Shown: piece by piece, positions 17,801-25,261 of the stretch
How the letters are laid out: each line of letters begins with the position of its first letter
Numbering within the stretch: the first letter of the stretch is position 1
The notes under the pieces: model-generated
What the model was told of the DNA's origin: nothing
Seen by the model: only the letters and a program-made list of their open reading frames with translations
The model's database searches: none
Source of the DNA: Oscillatoria sp. SIO1A7
GTDB taxonomy: Bacteria; Cyanobacteriota; Cyanobacteriia; Cyanobacteriales; Laspinemataceae
Length of the DNA: 54,125 bases
Assembly: GCA_010672965.1 (NCBI GenBank)
Contig: JAAHFN010000045.1
Location: 1 to 54,125 of the forward strand
Reading direction: 5' to 3'
Made by a program: the position numbers and the translations under genes

Positions 17801-18384
17801 TGAGGTATTGGCCAAAGCGGCGGCGCGGAAACAATATCCCCAGGGGCGATCGCTTCGGAATCTGGCGGCTCAGAATCCGGCGCTTCGGAATCTGGCGGCT
17901 CAGAATCCGGCGCTTCGGAATCCGGCAGCTCGGAATCTGGCGGCTCGGAATCTGGCGGCTCGGAATCTGGCGGCTCGGCTAGCGGTGCAGTCTCCTCCTC
18001 CGGTGCTAGGTCTAGCTCCTCTTCCGCTTCTTCTTCTATGGGCAAGACTTGCAGCCGGATTGACTGCTGCCAGATTTGTCCTTGGTTGTCCGCTGTCGGC
18101 TCGCCCACAATCCGCAGTTCCCAGAGACCGGGCTTCAGGCGAGTAAAGGGAAAGAGCGCGATCGCCCCTTGCGGGCTTATTCGTCCAGACCGCTTCATAA
18201 CCCGTCGCTTGGGAGGAAATTCTTCTGTTGACTGATGGGTGATGCGAATTTCCACCGGCTCGTTGACACGGCTAGAGCGGGCGATGACTCGATAGCGACC
18301 TTCTAGAATTTCCACGTCGGGGGATTCTAGGGGCAGCCAAGAGCGATCGCCCTCCTTCTGTAGCCGAAACTCCCAGTTTTCCAT
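14878..18384 (-). CDS. large low-complexity repeat protein (AEIVAET repeats), function unknown
   Basis: A 1168-residue acidic protein with no signal peptide. Residues 1-115 form a compact domain that reads like a beta-sandwich (GRYRVIARSSRVNEPVEI, GLWELRIVGE). Residues 137-178 are SEPPDSE/SEAPDSE repeats. Residues 235-300 are Gln/Ala-rich (AQSQAEAQAQ). Residues ~300-570 are dozens of 8-10 residue units AEIVAETG, AEIIVAETG and AEIVAESQ. A second beta-rich domain is near residues 628-700 (DRDTYMVAWGESFTLSGRV, GVELYLNLRDPQSGEL), then a second acidic stretch, and a third beta-rich domain ends the protein (KVTLVARLPHIKPRIYVKFW). The ATG at 18384 is used because the same MENWEFRLQKEG start is kept in the duplicated copy at 19690. 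I cannot assign a function; a scaffold or surface role would be a guess. Confidence 0.8.
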   Translation of the reverse strand: MENWEFRLQKEGDRSWLPLESPDVEILEGRYRVIARSSRVNEPVEIRITHQSTEEFPPKRRVMKRSGRISPQGAIALFPFTRLKPGLWELRIVGEPTADNQGQIWQQSIRLQVLPIEEEAEEELDLAPEEETAPLAEPPDSEPPDSEPPDSELPDSEAPDSEPPDSEAPDSEPPDSEAIAPGDIVSAPPLWPIPQTTSQDNTGESLSLAEIQAELQTAIEAQSQAQTQAQSQAEAQAQSLTATLAEIQAYFQAPTQGESQAPTQGESKTATEAEIVAETGAQTQGESQAPTLADIQAELQTPTQGESQTPTLAETQGESQIPTEAEIVAETLGEIQAETKILTQAEIVAETGAEIVAETGAEIIVAETGAEIVAETGAEIIVAETGAEIIVAETGAEIIVAETKILTEAEIVAESQAEIIVAETGAEIVAETGAEIIVAETKILTEAEIVAESQAEIIVAETGAEIIVAETGAEIIVAESPTQTGEPTAEIPSQELTAEILTEAEIVAEAQAEIVAESPTATEAEIVAEAQAEIVAESPTATEAEIVAEAQAEIVAETKTATEAEIVAETGAEIVEEIPSQTGEPTAEIPIQAESQAQTGEPTAETLASFPATFASPAPSEEVIGNVLTATDLQVLENLKSLQLILDRDTYMVAWGESFTLSGRVEIPGNPEKGMILGVELYLNLRDPQSGELLAEVRHTLSGEVSPFSFACPVEITKECNTHLILGEATLQQISPSGEALSVLDRKSFTIAADVDNLLGAIASGMSEEDLLALSREDTREIEARAFNESFIQLSETLKTNQPAQFQKAGQQTLPPQLYQKTPEEQGSPKPLDLPTFPSRQAEPKKSQTKKSQTKAQTKAEPDAADSSETVAEEFAEEFAEEDITSSQEADTSSLESAEAAGIEGELEQQAIEEERPAGVAEETALRESDPVDMAFRELNLQGRFFSRLSDLARDTELLEWLQVNVAPAPEESESESETNELAEEEEKEVAERSQPEPIDWEALEIVVDDEPMEFSPNPPVAASTPSNPGASQFNAMGLILPRDEPVPTPELELSGNETVAGQKVTLVARLPHIKPRIYVKFWMNDRQSRSLIDGPHWIVEFWPTGMGDMEGKIEVAIPYGTLEIELEAIAVEMQTQRESHKTSIERIVEPPRQLYLPMENLSDETKN
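16640..17620 (-). repeat. 24-30 bp tandem repeats encoding AEIVAET units
   Basis: In-frame tandem DNA units containing TTCCGCAACTATCTCGG (read on the + strand) are repeated about 30 times with CCCCGG, CTTGA or CTTCAG variants. The near identity at DNA level, including synonymous positions, indicates recent expansion by slippage or recombination rather than long protein-level conservation. Confidence 0.9.
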
Positions 18385-18570
18385 TGCTTGCCCCCCGGAT
18401 AATGCTTGCGTAAGATAGAGCCAAACTGTATTAGCCAGTTTACCCCAGACCGAACCCAAAATTTTTAGCCTCTCAAAATTTGTTGCTACCTTTGTGGCTC
18501 CGGCAATCCTGGAATATAGCAGTCAGCTCTCAGCTCTCAGCTTATATATAGCGGTTCTCAAATAAGTGTA
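18157..18570. repeat. segmental duplication, copy 1 (5' end and upstream region of the large repeat gene)
   Basis: Almost identical to 19463-19871. The block includes codons 1-76 of the large gene, its upstream sequence (AATGCTTGC, AACTGTATTAGCCAGTTTA), AGTCAGCTCTCAGC heptamers and the start of an A-family element. This shows the block was copied after the heptamers and the element were already in place. Confidence 0.9.
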
Positions 18571-18881
18571 AATTAGAAGTGTAGGGGCGACAGCATCCCC
18601 AAGACCATCTCTGCTGTAAAATGGGGATTATCGTATTGGGATGCTTCGCCCTAGACACCTCACATCAATTTGAGAAACGCTATATACAATCGCATTTATA
18701 GCAAACAACTCATATCGAAACAGACTCGGGGAAAGTGAATCGGCGATCGGCTGAATCGGCGAACAGCTCAATAGTAAGAAAACCAATGACTTTTCACTTT
18801 TATCCTTTTGGGGCATTGGGCAGAGTGAATAGTGAATCGGCGAACAGCTCAATAGTAAGAAGAAAAATAACTTTTCACTTT
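18385..18881. repeat. upstream region of the large repeat gene: heptamers and A-family element
   Basis: Bases 18520-18545 are CAGCTCTCAG units. Bases 18547-18684 are an A-family element (TATAGCGGTTCTCAAATAAG to ATTTGAGAAACGCTATA). Bases 18735-18890 contain two direct copies of a ~60-bp unit (GAATCGGCGAACAGCTCAA, TAACTTTTCACTTT). No gene is supported. Confidence 0.75.
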
Positions 18882-19229
18882 TCACTTCACTATCGCACCC
18901 ACACCATAACCCGTATAGGGTCGCTTGTAGGGCGGCTGTAACCCTAAAACAATATCTTGCTGAGGCACTCCCATTGCCACCAACTCTTCACCCACATCAC
19001 TATCCGTCGCGTTATGCTGTAACCAGATTTGCCCGTCTCGAATGTCAAAATGCAATACTGTATAATAAACCCGCGTCAAGTGTTGCCAACCCACTCGTAT
19101 AAGCTGGTAGCGATCGCGCTCTACATCGAAACAGAGCAAACTCTCCACATTTCCAGTATTATTGCTGTAATGACTGTAGTCCCTCAGGAGTTTTTGAATA
19201 CAGGTTCGATAGCGAGCTACCTTATCCAT
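18882..19229 (-). CDS. xisI: XisI family protein (fdxN element excision controlling factor-like)
   Basis: A 115-residue protein matching XisI throughout: [72 protein letters not shown]. In Anabaena, XisI acts with XisH and the recombinase XisF in excision of the fdxN element, but XisH/XisI pairs are widespread in cyanobacteria without that element and their general role is not settled. Here the ATG overlaps the remaining tail of xisH, as in intact pairs. Because xisH is reduced to a stub, this gene has lost its usual partner and perhaps its promoter. Confidence 0.9.
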   Translation of the reverse strand: MDKVARYRTCIQKLLRDYSHYSNNTGNVESLLCFDVERDRYQLIRVGWQHLTRVYYTVLHFDIRDGQIWLQHNATDSDVGEELVAMGVPQQDIVLGLQPPYKRPYTGYGVGAIVK

Positions 19230-19267
19230 TGGACAACCTCCTCATAAACTGGATCGTAAACCAACAG
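19217..19267 (-). pseudogene. xisH: xisH remnant (C-terminal 16 codons only)
   Basis: The minus-strand frame directly upstream of and overlapping xisI encodes [16 protein letters not shown] and then a stop (TAG at 19217-19219). This is the typical end of XisH, and the overlap with the xisI ATG is the usual xisH-xisI arrangement. Upstream of 19268 the sequence is GGGCATT repeats, so the rest of the gene has been lost or replaced. Confidence 0.8.
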
Positions 19268-19362
19268 GCATTGGGCATTGGGCATTGGGCATTGGGAATT
19301 GGGAATTGGGAATTGGGAATTGGGCATTGGGCATTGGGCATTGGGCATTGGGCATTGGGACT
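19268..19362. repeat. GGGCATT / GGGAATT heptamer array
   Basis: About thirteen consecutive heptamers (GGGCATT, with GGGAATT variants) abut the truncated xisH. Confidence 0.9.
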
Positions 19363-19462
19363 CAGGAGCTACGGCAGGGATTTTCGGTGGTGAATCGCTT
19401 TTTAAATTACAGCGTGCCCGCGATCGCTCCTTTTTTCAATTTGATGCTGAGATTACAACCGA

Positions 19463-19690
19463 CGCGATCGCCCCTTGCGGGCTTATTCGTCCAGACCGCT
19501 TCATAACCCGTCGCTTGGGAGGAAATTCTTCTGTTGACTGATGGGTGATGCGAATTTCCACCGGCTCGTTGACACGGCTAGAGCGGGCGATGACTCGATA
19601 GCGACCTTCTAGAATTTCCACGTCGGGGGATTCTAGGGGCAGCCAAGAGCGATCGCCCTCCTTCTGTAGCCGAAACTCCCAGTTTTCCAT
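19463..19690 (-). pseudogene. duplicated 5' fragment of the large repeat gene
   Basis: Codons 1-76 are identical in protein to the start of the large gene at 18384 (MENWEFRLQKEG to ISPQGAIA); the frame then runs into unrelated sequence and stops at 19436. The copy keeps the ATG and about 110 bp of upstream DNA, so a promoter carried in that DNA would now drive a truncated product. It is 1306 bp from the parent. Confidence 0.85.
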
Positions 19691-20467
19691 TGCTTGCCCC
19701 CCGGATAATGCTTGCCTAACTTAGAGCCAAACTGTATTAGCCAGTTTAACCCAGACCGAACCCAAAAATTTTAGCCTCTCAAAATTTGTTGCTACCTTTG
19801 TGGTTCCTGGAATATAGCAGTCAGCTCTCAGCGTTCAGCTTTCAGCTTATAGCGTTTCTCAAATAAGTGGTAACGAACGATCGGGCAACTGTAGGGGCGT
19901 AGGCGGAGCAGGCTCCGCCTGCCCGGAGGGAACACTGCGCAAACCTGTCGCTTTGGTGCGCAAACTTAGGGCAACTTCAAAAATGGACAAGACCTGACCG
20001 GGGCGTTTCTTAGCTTACCCTAAAAACTGTGCGGACTATTTATGTATTGGGCGAAGTGCAAGCGACAATTCTTTGAGTTATACTATTACCAGTTGCTCGA
20101 TCGGCAGTCCCCCACGGGGCTAACCCCCAGTCCGGCCTCTGAAACCCCAAACGTTGGATTAAGAGCAGCAGGTTTAGAGACCGGCGAAGTAGCCCCCCTG
20201 TCCCCCACTATTAAATATTAATTGTCTGAAACGGATCTCCTCTGGGTCTATACCGACCTAACCCTTAGCTCTAGAAAATGCTAACCAGGTGGGATCGCTT
20301 CGGAATTGTTGAGCGATCGCCTGGACGAGCTGGTGAAAATGGCTCAGGCCAATGACAGTTGGGGCAGCATTGGGGCTTGCGGGAACGGGTTTTAGCGAAT
20401 CTGCACCCCAAGCTGGACTATCGGGCGGTTTTGCGCAAGTAAAAAATACTTAATTAACTTACAAATT
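19691..20467. other. gene-poor stretch with duplication end, A-family fragment and a degraded coding remnant
   Basis: Bases 19691-19871 belong to the second copy of the duplication, ending in the first ~25 bp of an A-family element (19848 onward). A 9-bp-stem hairpin AGGCGGAGC/GCTCCGCCT lies at 19901-19920. Bases 19921-20300 hold nothing I recognise. Bases 20303-20442 hold the remnant listed separately. Confidence 0.6.
20303..20442 (+). pseudogene. possible remnant of a DUF2201/VWA-like metallopeptidase gene
   Basis: Two short frames can be joined by a frameshift: ELLSDRLDELVKMAQANDSW, then HPKLDYRAVLRK before a stop at 20440-20442. The second phrase recalls the HPKxDYRAVLR block that I associate with DUF2201 proteins. 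The match is short and from memory. Confidence 0.3.
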
Positions 20468-21184
20468 ATGGTTAGTCGGAGACAGGTTATAAAGTATGGT
20501 GGACTGGGGCTCGCAGCTGCAGCATCTACATCTAGTTGTAAGGTCTTAACACCGGTCTTAACACCCCCTGTGAGAGATCAAGCAACACGCGAAGTAACAC
20601 GCATTGTGGTAACTAACGTGTTCGAGCTTCTTACTGAGTTCATTGGAAACCTTGACATAAATTACGATCGAGATTTTGGTAGCTGGTTCGGTGGACTAAG
20701 AAGTAACGATAGAGTTGCTGTTGACAAAATTGAAAAAAAGCTACGACAAAACGGATTTAATGGCCGTAGAACTGCTGTTCTAAAGACTCCTGAAGGTACT
20801 TGTATTTATGGAGTTGAGAATCAAAATGGTTTTGATTCATGTGCCCCTTGCTACACCCCAGGTAAACAAGCAAGAACTCCAATGGTTGAAGGAAACGCAC
20901 TTGTAGGATTATTAGTGGCCTCGAAATCTCCAAAACTAAAGCAACTTGTTAGAGCTTCAGGAACTTCTCTTGCCAGAGTGTTAGTTCCAGTCCAAGCAGA
21001 TGAAGAGCCTACCTGTAGTCTTAATCCGAATAGCACTGAGATGTTTATCTTTAAATATCGCTCGTCTGCGGCAAGTATTCAAATATCATATGAATACGAT
21101 CCTTCAAAAAACCGGGGATTCACTGCTATTTTAGTCGAAAATTCTAGGTTGGAGTTTGAAGATTATGCAGAAGTTTATTTATGA
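20468..21184 (+). CDS. putative Tat-exported lipoprotein of unknown function
   Basis: A 238-residue protein. The N-terminus (SRRQVIKYGGLGLAAAAS) has a twin-arginine pattern and ends in a lipobox-like STSSC (Cys24), suggesting export in folded form and lipidation. The mature part has four cysteines in GTCIYG, DSCAPCYTPG and PTCSLN, which could bind a metal or form disulfides. No family is recognised. Base composition is more A+T-rich than in the neighbouring genes and there are no HIP1 octamers, which may indicate acquisition. Start ATG at 20468; the upstream ribosome-binding site is weak. An A-family element begins 15 bp after the stop. Confidence 0.7.
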   Translation: MVSRRQVIKYGGLGLAAAASTSSCKVLTPVLTPPVRDQATREVTRIVVTNVFELLTEFIGNLDINYDRDFGSWFGGLRSNDRVAVDKIEKKLRQNGFNGRRTAVLKTPEGTCIYGVENQNGFDSCAPCYTPGKQARTPMVEGNALVGLLVASKSPKLKQLVRASGTSLARVLVPVQADEEPTCSLNPNSTEMFIFKYRSSAASIQISYEYDPSKNRGFTAILVENSRLEFEDYAEVYL

Positions 21185-21623
21185 GGGGCAATCGTCGATA
21201 TAGCGTTTCTCAAATTAGTGTAATTAACGAAAACGTAGGGGCGACAGCATCCCCGCAACCATCTCGGCTGTATAACGGGAATTTCCGTACTGGGATGCTT
21301 CGCCCGTTTCGCCCCAGAAAGCTCACATCAATTTGAGAAACGCTATATCCTCAGACTCATACTCACCACTAACCTTGTCATAATTTAAGGTATTTACCTG
21401 CTGCGATCGCAGACATTTTGTTTTGCGATCGCTTGCTATATTTCCATCAAAGACACCGATCGCGATCGCATTACCTTACTTCGTCAAACATTGCCTCTAA
21501 ATCTCGATAACCACTGACAAATCGCAGTGCTACCCCTACAAATAGAGTCTCTGCGTAAGTCCTGCCTCTTGTCACTCTAACTGCTGACTGCTGACCGCTG
21601 AACGCTGACCGCTTTCCAGGAAA
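21185..21623. repeat. A-family element, HIP1-rich stretch and C-family half
   Basis: Bases 21199-21346 are an A-family element. Bases 21400-21475 contain several GCGATCG octamer-like sites. On the minus strand, 21478-21535 reads RFVSGYRDLEAMFDEV before a stop, perhaps the tail of a lost gene. Bases 21520-21563 resemble the right half of a C-family element (CTGCGTAAGTCCTG). GACTGCTGACCGCTG units follow. Confidence 0.65.
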
Positions 21624-23075
21624 TCAATCATTATCCGCATGGCGGAACTCATATCGGTAGAAAAGACCCTTTAGTTTCTGGAGGCCATAGCCGCTCGCAC
21701 CTAAAATTGCGGCAATACTGAGGAAAATCCAGGTAGTCGTAGGTGGCATCTGCCAAATATCGGACTGAGTTGAAGCTGTCAGTGCATAGAACCGCGCATC
21801 CAGCATAATAGCCACAAATAAAGATAAGAAAGCGCCCAACCAAACCCCCCTTGTTAAAAGGATAATTCTCTCTAGGGCTCGCTGACACACCTGGCAATGC
21901 TTCGTGTGAGTTTCCCAAACATCAAAAAGAGATATGGGTTTCTCCGTTGCCAGGGTTTCCCTGCAATCTTCCGGCCAAGGAACCCCTCCTCCCGCTCGGT
22001 TTTCCAACCATTGACGAAATGTGATGACCATTTTGTCTTGAGGATTGGGAGTATAGACTTTTTGCAGCCAACGTTCCTGGCGTTTCGCAAGTCTTTTTTC
22101 CTGGTAGTGGAGAAAGACCAAATCCTGATGGAGGAAGAGGCTGGCTAAAATATGACCCAACCAAGTTGGCAGTGGCAGGGCAAAAAACGCTAGTCCGCGA
22201 GGGGTTTTACCCGCTTCATTCTTAATCAGTATCTGACAACCGATATGACGGCACCATCCCGGACGTGTGGGAGTCGCGTACAGGACTAATATCAAGCTAC
22301 CGCCATCGACAAAGGTACTCTCTATCCTCATCAAGCAGGGAGGTTGGAAGTCGTGGATAGCGCGCTCGACCGTGGAAGGTGTAGGCTCGATTGCAAAGGA
22401 AAAACCTTCCTGGGTAGAAATCGATCGCACCTCGGGCATATCGTAATACTTGGCATCTTGATAGCGACTGCCCATTAACCCGTGATGGGAGACGGGGACA
22501 TGTGCCGGGTCGGCGACATTTTCCATGAAAAAATCCCAACCATAAGGCAGGTCGCGGAAATTCCAAGATAATTTGACGACCCGTTCCGATGAGTCGTTTA
22601 ATTCAGGAGCTAGGCGAGGAGAGCGCTCCTGGCTTTCTCGTTCTGCTTCGGCACCGGACTCCGGCCAGACCCAAACCAGTCCCTGTTGTTCTTGGGTGGG
22701 ATAGGCGATCGCTCGGGCTTTTGGATTAGAACAGCGATCGGCTTCCGTTCCTGGCTTAGATTGAGGTATGCTAACGCAGTCTCCCGCACTGTTGAAGCGC
22801 CAAGCATGATAAGCACATAAGATAGTTCCATCCGCTTCAACCCGACCCTCGGATAGCGGTGCCAGTCGGTGAGGACAGACATCTTCAAAACACCGCCAAG
22901 ATTTTGAACTATCTCGCCAAAGTACCATATCTATCCCTAACACTTGGATAGAGTGAGGTCTATCGACGGCTAGAAACTCAACAACGGCGACTGGATACCA
23001 TTGTTTCGTCCATTGAAAGCGATCGGCTGAGCTAGATGCTGGATTGACGGTATTTGCCTGGTAGGAGGAAATCAC
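21624..23075 (-). CDS. Rieske 2Fe-2S oxygenase, pheophorbide a oxygenase (PaO)-like
   Basis: A 483-residue non-heme iron oxygenase. The Rieske cluster ligands are Cys67/His69 (CPHRLAPL) and Cys87/His90 (CAYHAW). The mononuclear iron site is ENVADPAHVPVSHHG (Asp189, His192, His197). The C-terminal third has a CxxC (HCQVCQRAL, near residue 405), as in plant PaO/Tic55/PTC52-type enzymes, where it is a thioredoxin-target motif, and two hydrophobic helices near residues 415-465 for membrane binding. Plant PaO opens pheophorbide a; the substrate of the cyanobacterial relatives is not known to me. The start is a GTG (23075). The upstream region carries an A-family element at 23127-23276. Confidence 0.88.
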   Translation of the reverse strand: MISSYQANTVNPASSSADRFQWTKQWYPVAVVEFLAVDRPHSIQVLGIDMVLWRDSSKSWRCFEDVCPHRLAPLSEGRVEADGTILCAYHAWRFNSAGDCVSIPQSKPGTEADRCSNPKARAIAYPTQEQQGLVWVWPESGAEAERESQERSPRLAPELNDSSERVVKLSWNFRDLPYGWDFFMENVADPAHVPVSHHGLMGSRYQDAKYYDMPEVRSISTQEGFSFAIEPTPSTVERAIHDFQPPCLMRIESTFVDGGSLILVLYATPTRPGWCRHIGCQILIKNEAGKTPRGLAFFALPLPTWLGHILASLFLHQDLVFLHYQEKRLAKRQERWLQKVYTPNPQDKMVITFRQWLENRAGGGVPWPEDCRETLATEKPISLFDVWETHTKHCQVCQRALERIILLTRGVWLGAFLSLFVAIMLDARFYALTASTQSDIWQMPPTTTWIFLSIAAILGASGYGLQKLKGLFYRYEFRHADND

Positions 23076-23746
23076 TTGGCTTACAATACGAACGTTTGGT
23101 ATAACTATAGCAATCCTAAATTAAATTATAGCGTTTCTCAAATTGATGTGAGGTACCACCGGCGTTGCATCCCAATACGATCGTCCCCGTTTTACAGCAG
23201 AGATAGTCAAAGGGGATGCTGTCGCCCCTACATTTCCCACCTCAATCGTTTATTACACTTATTGGAGAAACGCTATATTCGCAATACCAGAGAAACCCGG
23301 CACCCATGAACAATACCCTCGCCATTTTCCCGCAGGGAACGATCCGGCGTTGGTCAACGATCGGGCATTTGTTGGGTTTCGTCGATGGCGGACTCAACCC
23401 GCTGGGAGCCAGAAACCCGGAGCCAGAAACCTGGAGCCAGAAACCCGGTACGCATGAAAAAACCGGGGTTCTCATATTCAGATCGCATATCGCAAATGCT
23501 GGTGAGACCAATTCTTTATGAAGATGCAACAAATACGCCGTTCGGGCTGAGCGCTTCGTTGCCCAGCTGGGCTACGTTAGCTGGGCAACGAAGCGCTCAG
23601 CCCGAACGGCAGATAAAGGTCGTTATTTGTTACAGCTTCATACAGAAATGGTATGAGGCGATCGCAAGCGTCTCGATGGGAGCATTTCAATTTCTGCGAT
23701 CGTGCTAAAATATGTGCCATGACTTATATTTAACACAGTAAAAAAT
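23076..23746. repeat. A-family element, 13-bp tandem repeats and a 32-bp perfect palindrome
   Basis: Bases 23127-23276 form an A-family element in the opposite orientation to the 13.4-kb copy. Bases 23409-23449 hold three GAGCCAGAAACCC-type units. Bases 23537-23610 are a perfect 32-bp inverted repeat with a 10-nt centre. The last ~90 bp before the Rpn gene hold no recognised site. Confidence 0.75.
23537..23610. repeat. perfect 32-bp inverted repeat with 10-nt loop
   Basis: Arms 23537-23568 (starting GCCGTTCGGGCTGAGC) and 23579-23610 are exact reverse complements; the loop is GGGCTACGTT. No T-run follows. It lies upstream of the Rpn-type nuclease gene. Confidence 0.9.
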
Positions 23747-24658
23747 ATGAGATTTATCAGCCCCAAAGTTGATTTGGCCTTTAAGAAAATATTTGGTTCC
23801 GAGCAAAGCACGGAAATCTTAATCAGTTTTCTCAATGCCATAGTTTATGGAGGGAAAAATACAATTAAATCTCTGACTATTATCAATCCCTATAATCCCG
23901 GTAAGATTGCAAGCTTAAAAGAGACTTATCTGGATGTAAAGGCAGTTCTGGTTGACGGGTCGAACGTCGTAATAGAAATGCAAGTAGGCCGGACGACTGC
24001 TTTTAGCAAGCGGATAATCTACAATTTGAGTAAAGCTTATGCCAACCAGTTGAAAATAGCAGACAACTATCCAAGGCTAAGACCGGCAATAGCCGTGACA
24101 ATTGTCGATTTTCTCCTTTTTAAGGATAAGAAGGCTAAAAATGTCATCAGCCAATTCGTATTTAGGGAAAAAAACAAAGATTTTGAGTATCCCGACGCGG
24201 AATTGCAGCTATTTTTTGTCGAGTTACCAAAATTCAAGAAAGACTTAGCAGAATTAAGCAGCTCGATAGATAAGTGTATTTATTTCCTGAAAGAGGCGGC
24301 GGAATTGGAGGAAATACCGGCAATTTTAGGGGAAGTGTCCGAGATAGAATCGGCTTTACATATCGCCAACCAAGCTGGCATGACTGAGGAGGAGTTAGAG
24401 CTAGTGGATCGCCGCAGTATGATGCTGCAAGATGAGAAAGGCCGCATAACTTATGCAAAAGAAGAGGGACGGCTTCAAGGGTCTGTCGCTCTGCTCATGC
24501 GTCAACTCAAAAAGCGCTTTGGAGAAATACCCGAGATTCTCAGCAGCCAAGTTGAAAATTTGCTTTTAGAGGATTTGGAGAGTTTAACAGAGGATATTTT
24601 TGATTTCAATAGCCTAGAGGATTTGTCTGTTTGGCTCCAGGAGCGCAAGCCTTCTTGA
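23747..24658 (+). CDS. Rpn-family recombination-promoting nuclease / PD-(D/E)XK transposase-like protein
   Basis: A 303-residue protein of the PDDEXK_2/Rpn type. The N-terminus MRFISPKVDLAFKKIFG is typical. The catalytic core is Asp63 (ETYLDVKAVL) and Glu77-x-Gln79 (NVVIEMQVG), the D...ExQ form of the PD-(D/E)XK fold. The middle part (PDAELQLFFVELPKF) and the C-terminal helix-rich region (SLAL-like RQLKKRFGEIPE, then LEDLSVWL) also fit. Rpn proteins of enteric bacteria are DNA endonucleases that raise RecA-independent recombination; that is the likely chemistry here. Start ATG at 23747. All core residues are present, so the gene looks functional. Confidence 0.85.
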   Translation: MRFISPKVDLAFKKIFGSEQSTEILISFLNAIVYGGKNTIKSLTIINPYNPGKIASLKETYLDVKAVLVDGSNVVIEMQVGRTTAFSKRIIYNLSKAYANQLKIADNYPRLRPAIAVTIVDFLLFKDKKAKNVISQFVFREKNKDFEYPDAELQLFFVELPKFKKDLAELSSSIDKCIYFLKEAAELEEIPAILGEVSEIESALHIANQAGMTEEELELVDRRSMMLQDEKGRITYAKEEGRLQGSVALLMRQLKKRFGEIPEILSSQVENLLLEDLESLTEDIFDFNSLEDLSVWLQERKPS

Positions 24659-24733
24659 GCGATCGGGTCGCTTACCGATCTGAAAAAGCGATAGGGTGCG
24701 CCGCCGCACACCCTACATATAATTTTCCCAGAC

Positions 24734-25261
24734 TTAATAAGCGTCTTGCAGCTCGTAAAAATCTGGAGAAATATAATCCTTGCGCAAAGGCCAGCCAACC
24801 CAATCTTCATTCATCAAAATGCGCTTCAAATTGGGATGGCCTTCATAAACGATACCAAACATATCGTAAGACTCCCGCTCTTGGAAATCTGCCCCCTTCC
24901 AAATCCAGTAAACCGAGGCCACTCTAGGATCTTCCCGAGGCAAGAACACCTTAAGGCGGATTTCCTCTGGCTCCACCACATCGTCGGCGATTTTGATTAA
25001 GTGGTACATGCTCACCAACTCTTCTCCAGGGCCGGCATCGTAGCCGCACTGGCACTGCAGGCAGTTAAACCCGTAGGCATAGAGAGCGGTGGCTAGAGGA
25101 ACCAGGAATTCTCGGTCAACCTTAATAATTTCGACCCCTTGATGGTCTGCTGCCAGAGCATCATGTTGGAAGCCATTTTCCGTCAACCACTTAGAAACCT
25201 TCCCCGCTGGTACTATTTGGGTTTCTGCTGCTTGCGTCTCTGACTTATTTTCCTCAGCCAC
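24734..25261 (-). CDS. ndhJ: NAD(P)H-quinone oxidoreductase subunit J
   Basis: Peripheral-arm subunit of the photosynthetic NDH-1 complex, which transfers electrons from ferredoxin to plastoquinone in cyclic flow and respiration (NuoC-like). The 175-residue product has the conserved [49 protein letters not shown] and GWPLRKDY blocks (given here piecewise). The start is a GTG that overlaps the ndhK stop by 8 bp, so translation is likely coupled. Last gene of ndhC-ndhK-ndhJ. Confidence 0.96.
   Translation of the reverse strand: MAEENKSETQAAETQIVPAGKVSKWLTENGFQHDALAADHQGVEIIKVDREFLVPLATALYAYGFNCLQCQCGYDAGPGEELVSMYHLIKIADDVVEPEEIRLKVFLPREDPRVASVYWIWKGADFQERESYDMFGIVYEGHPNLKRILMNEDWVGWPLRKDYISPDFYELQDAY

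Noticed and set aside
16494-18146. Plus-strand open frames opposite the large repeat protein
   Set aside because: Their repetitive FRNYYLGPG-like peptides are shadows of the AEIVAET coding repeats.
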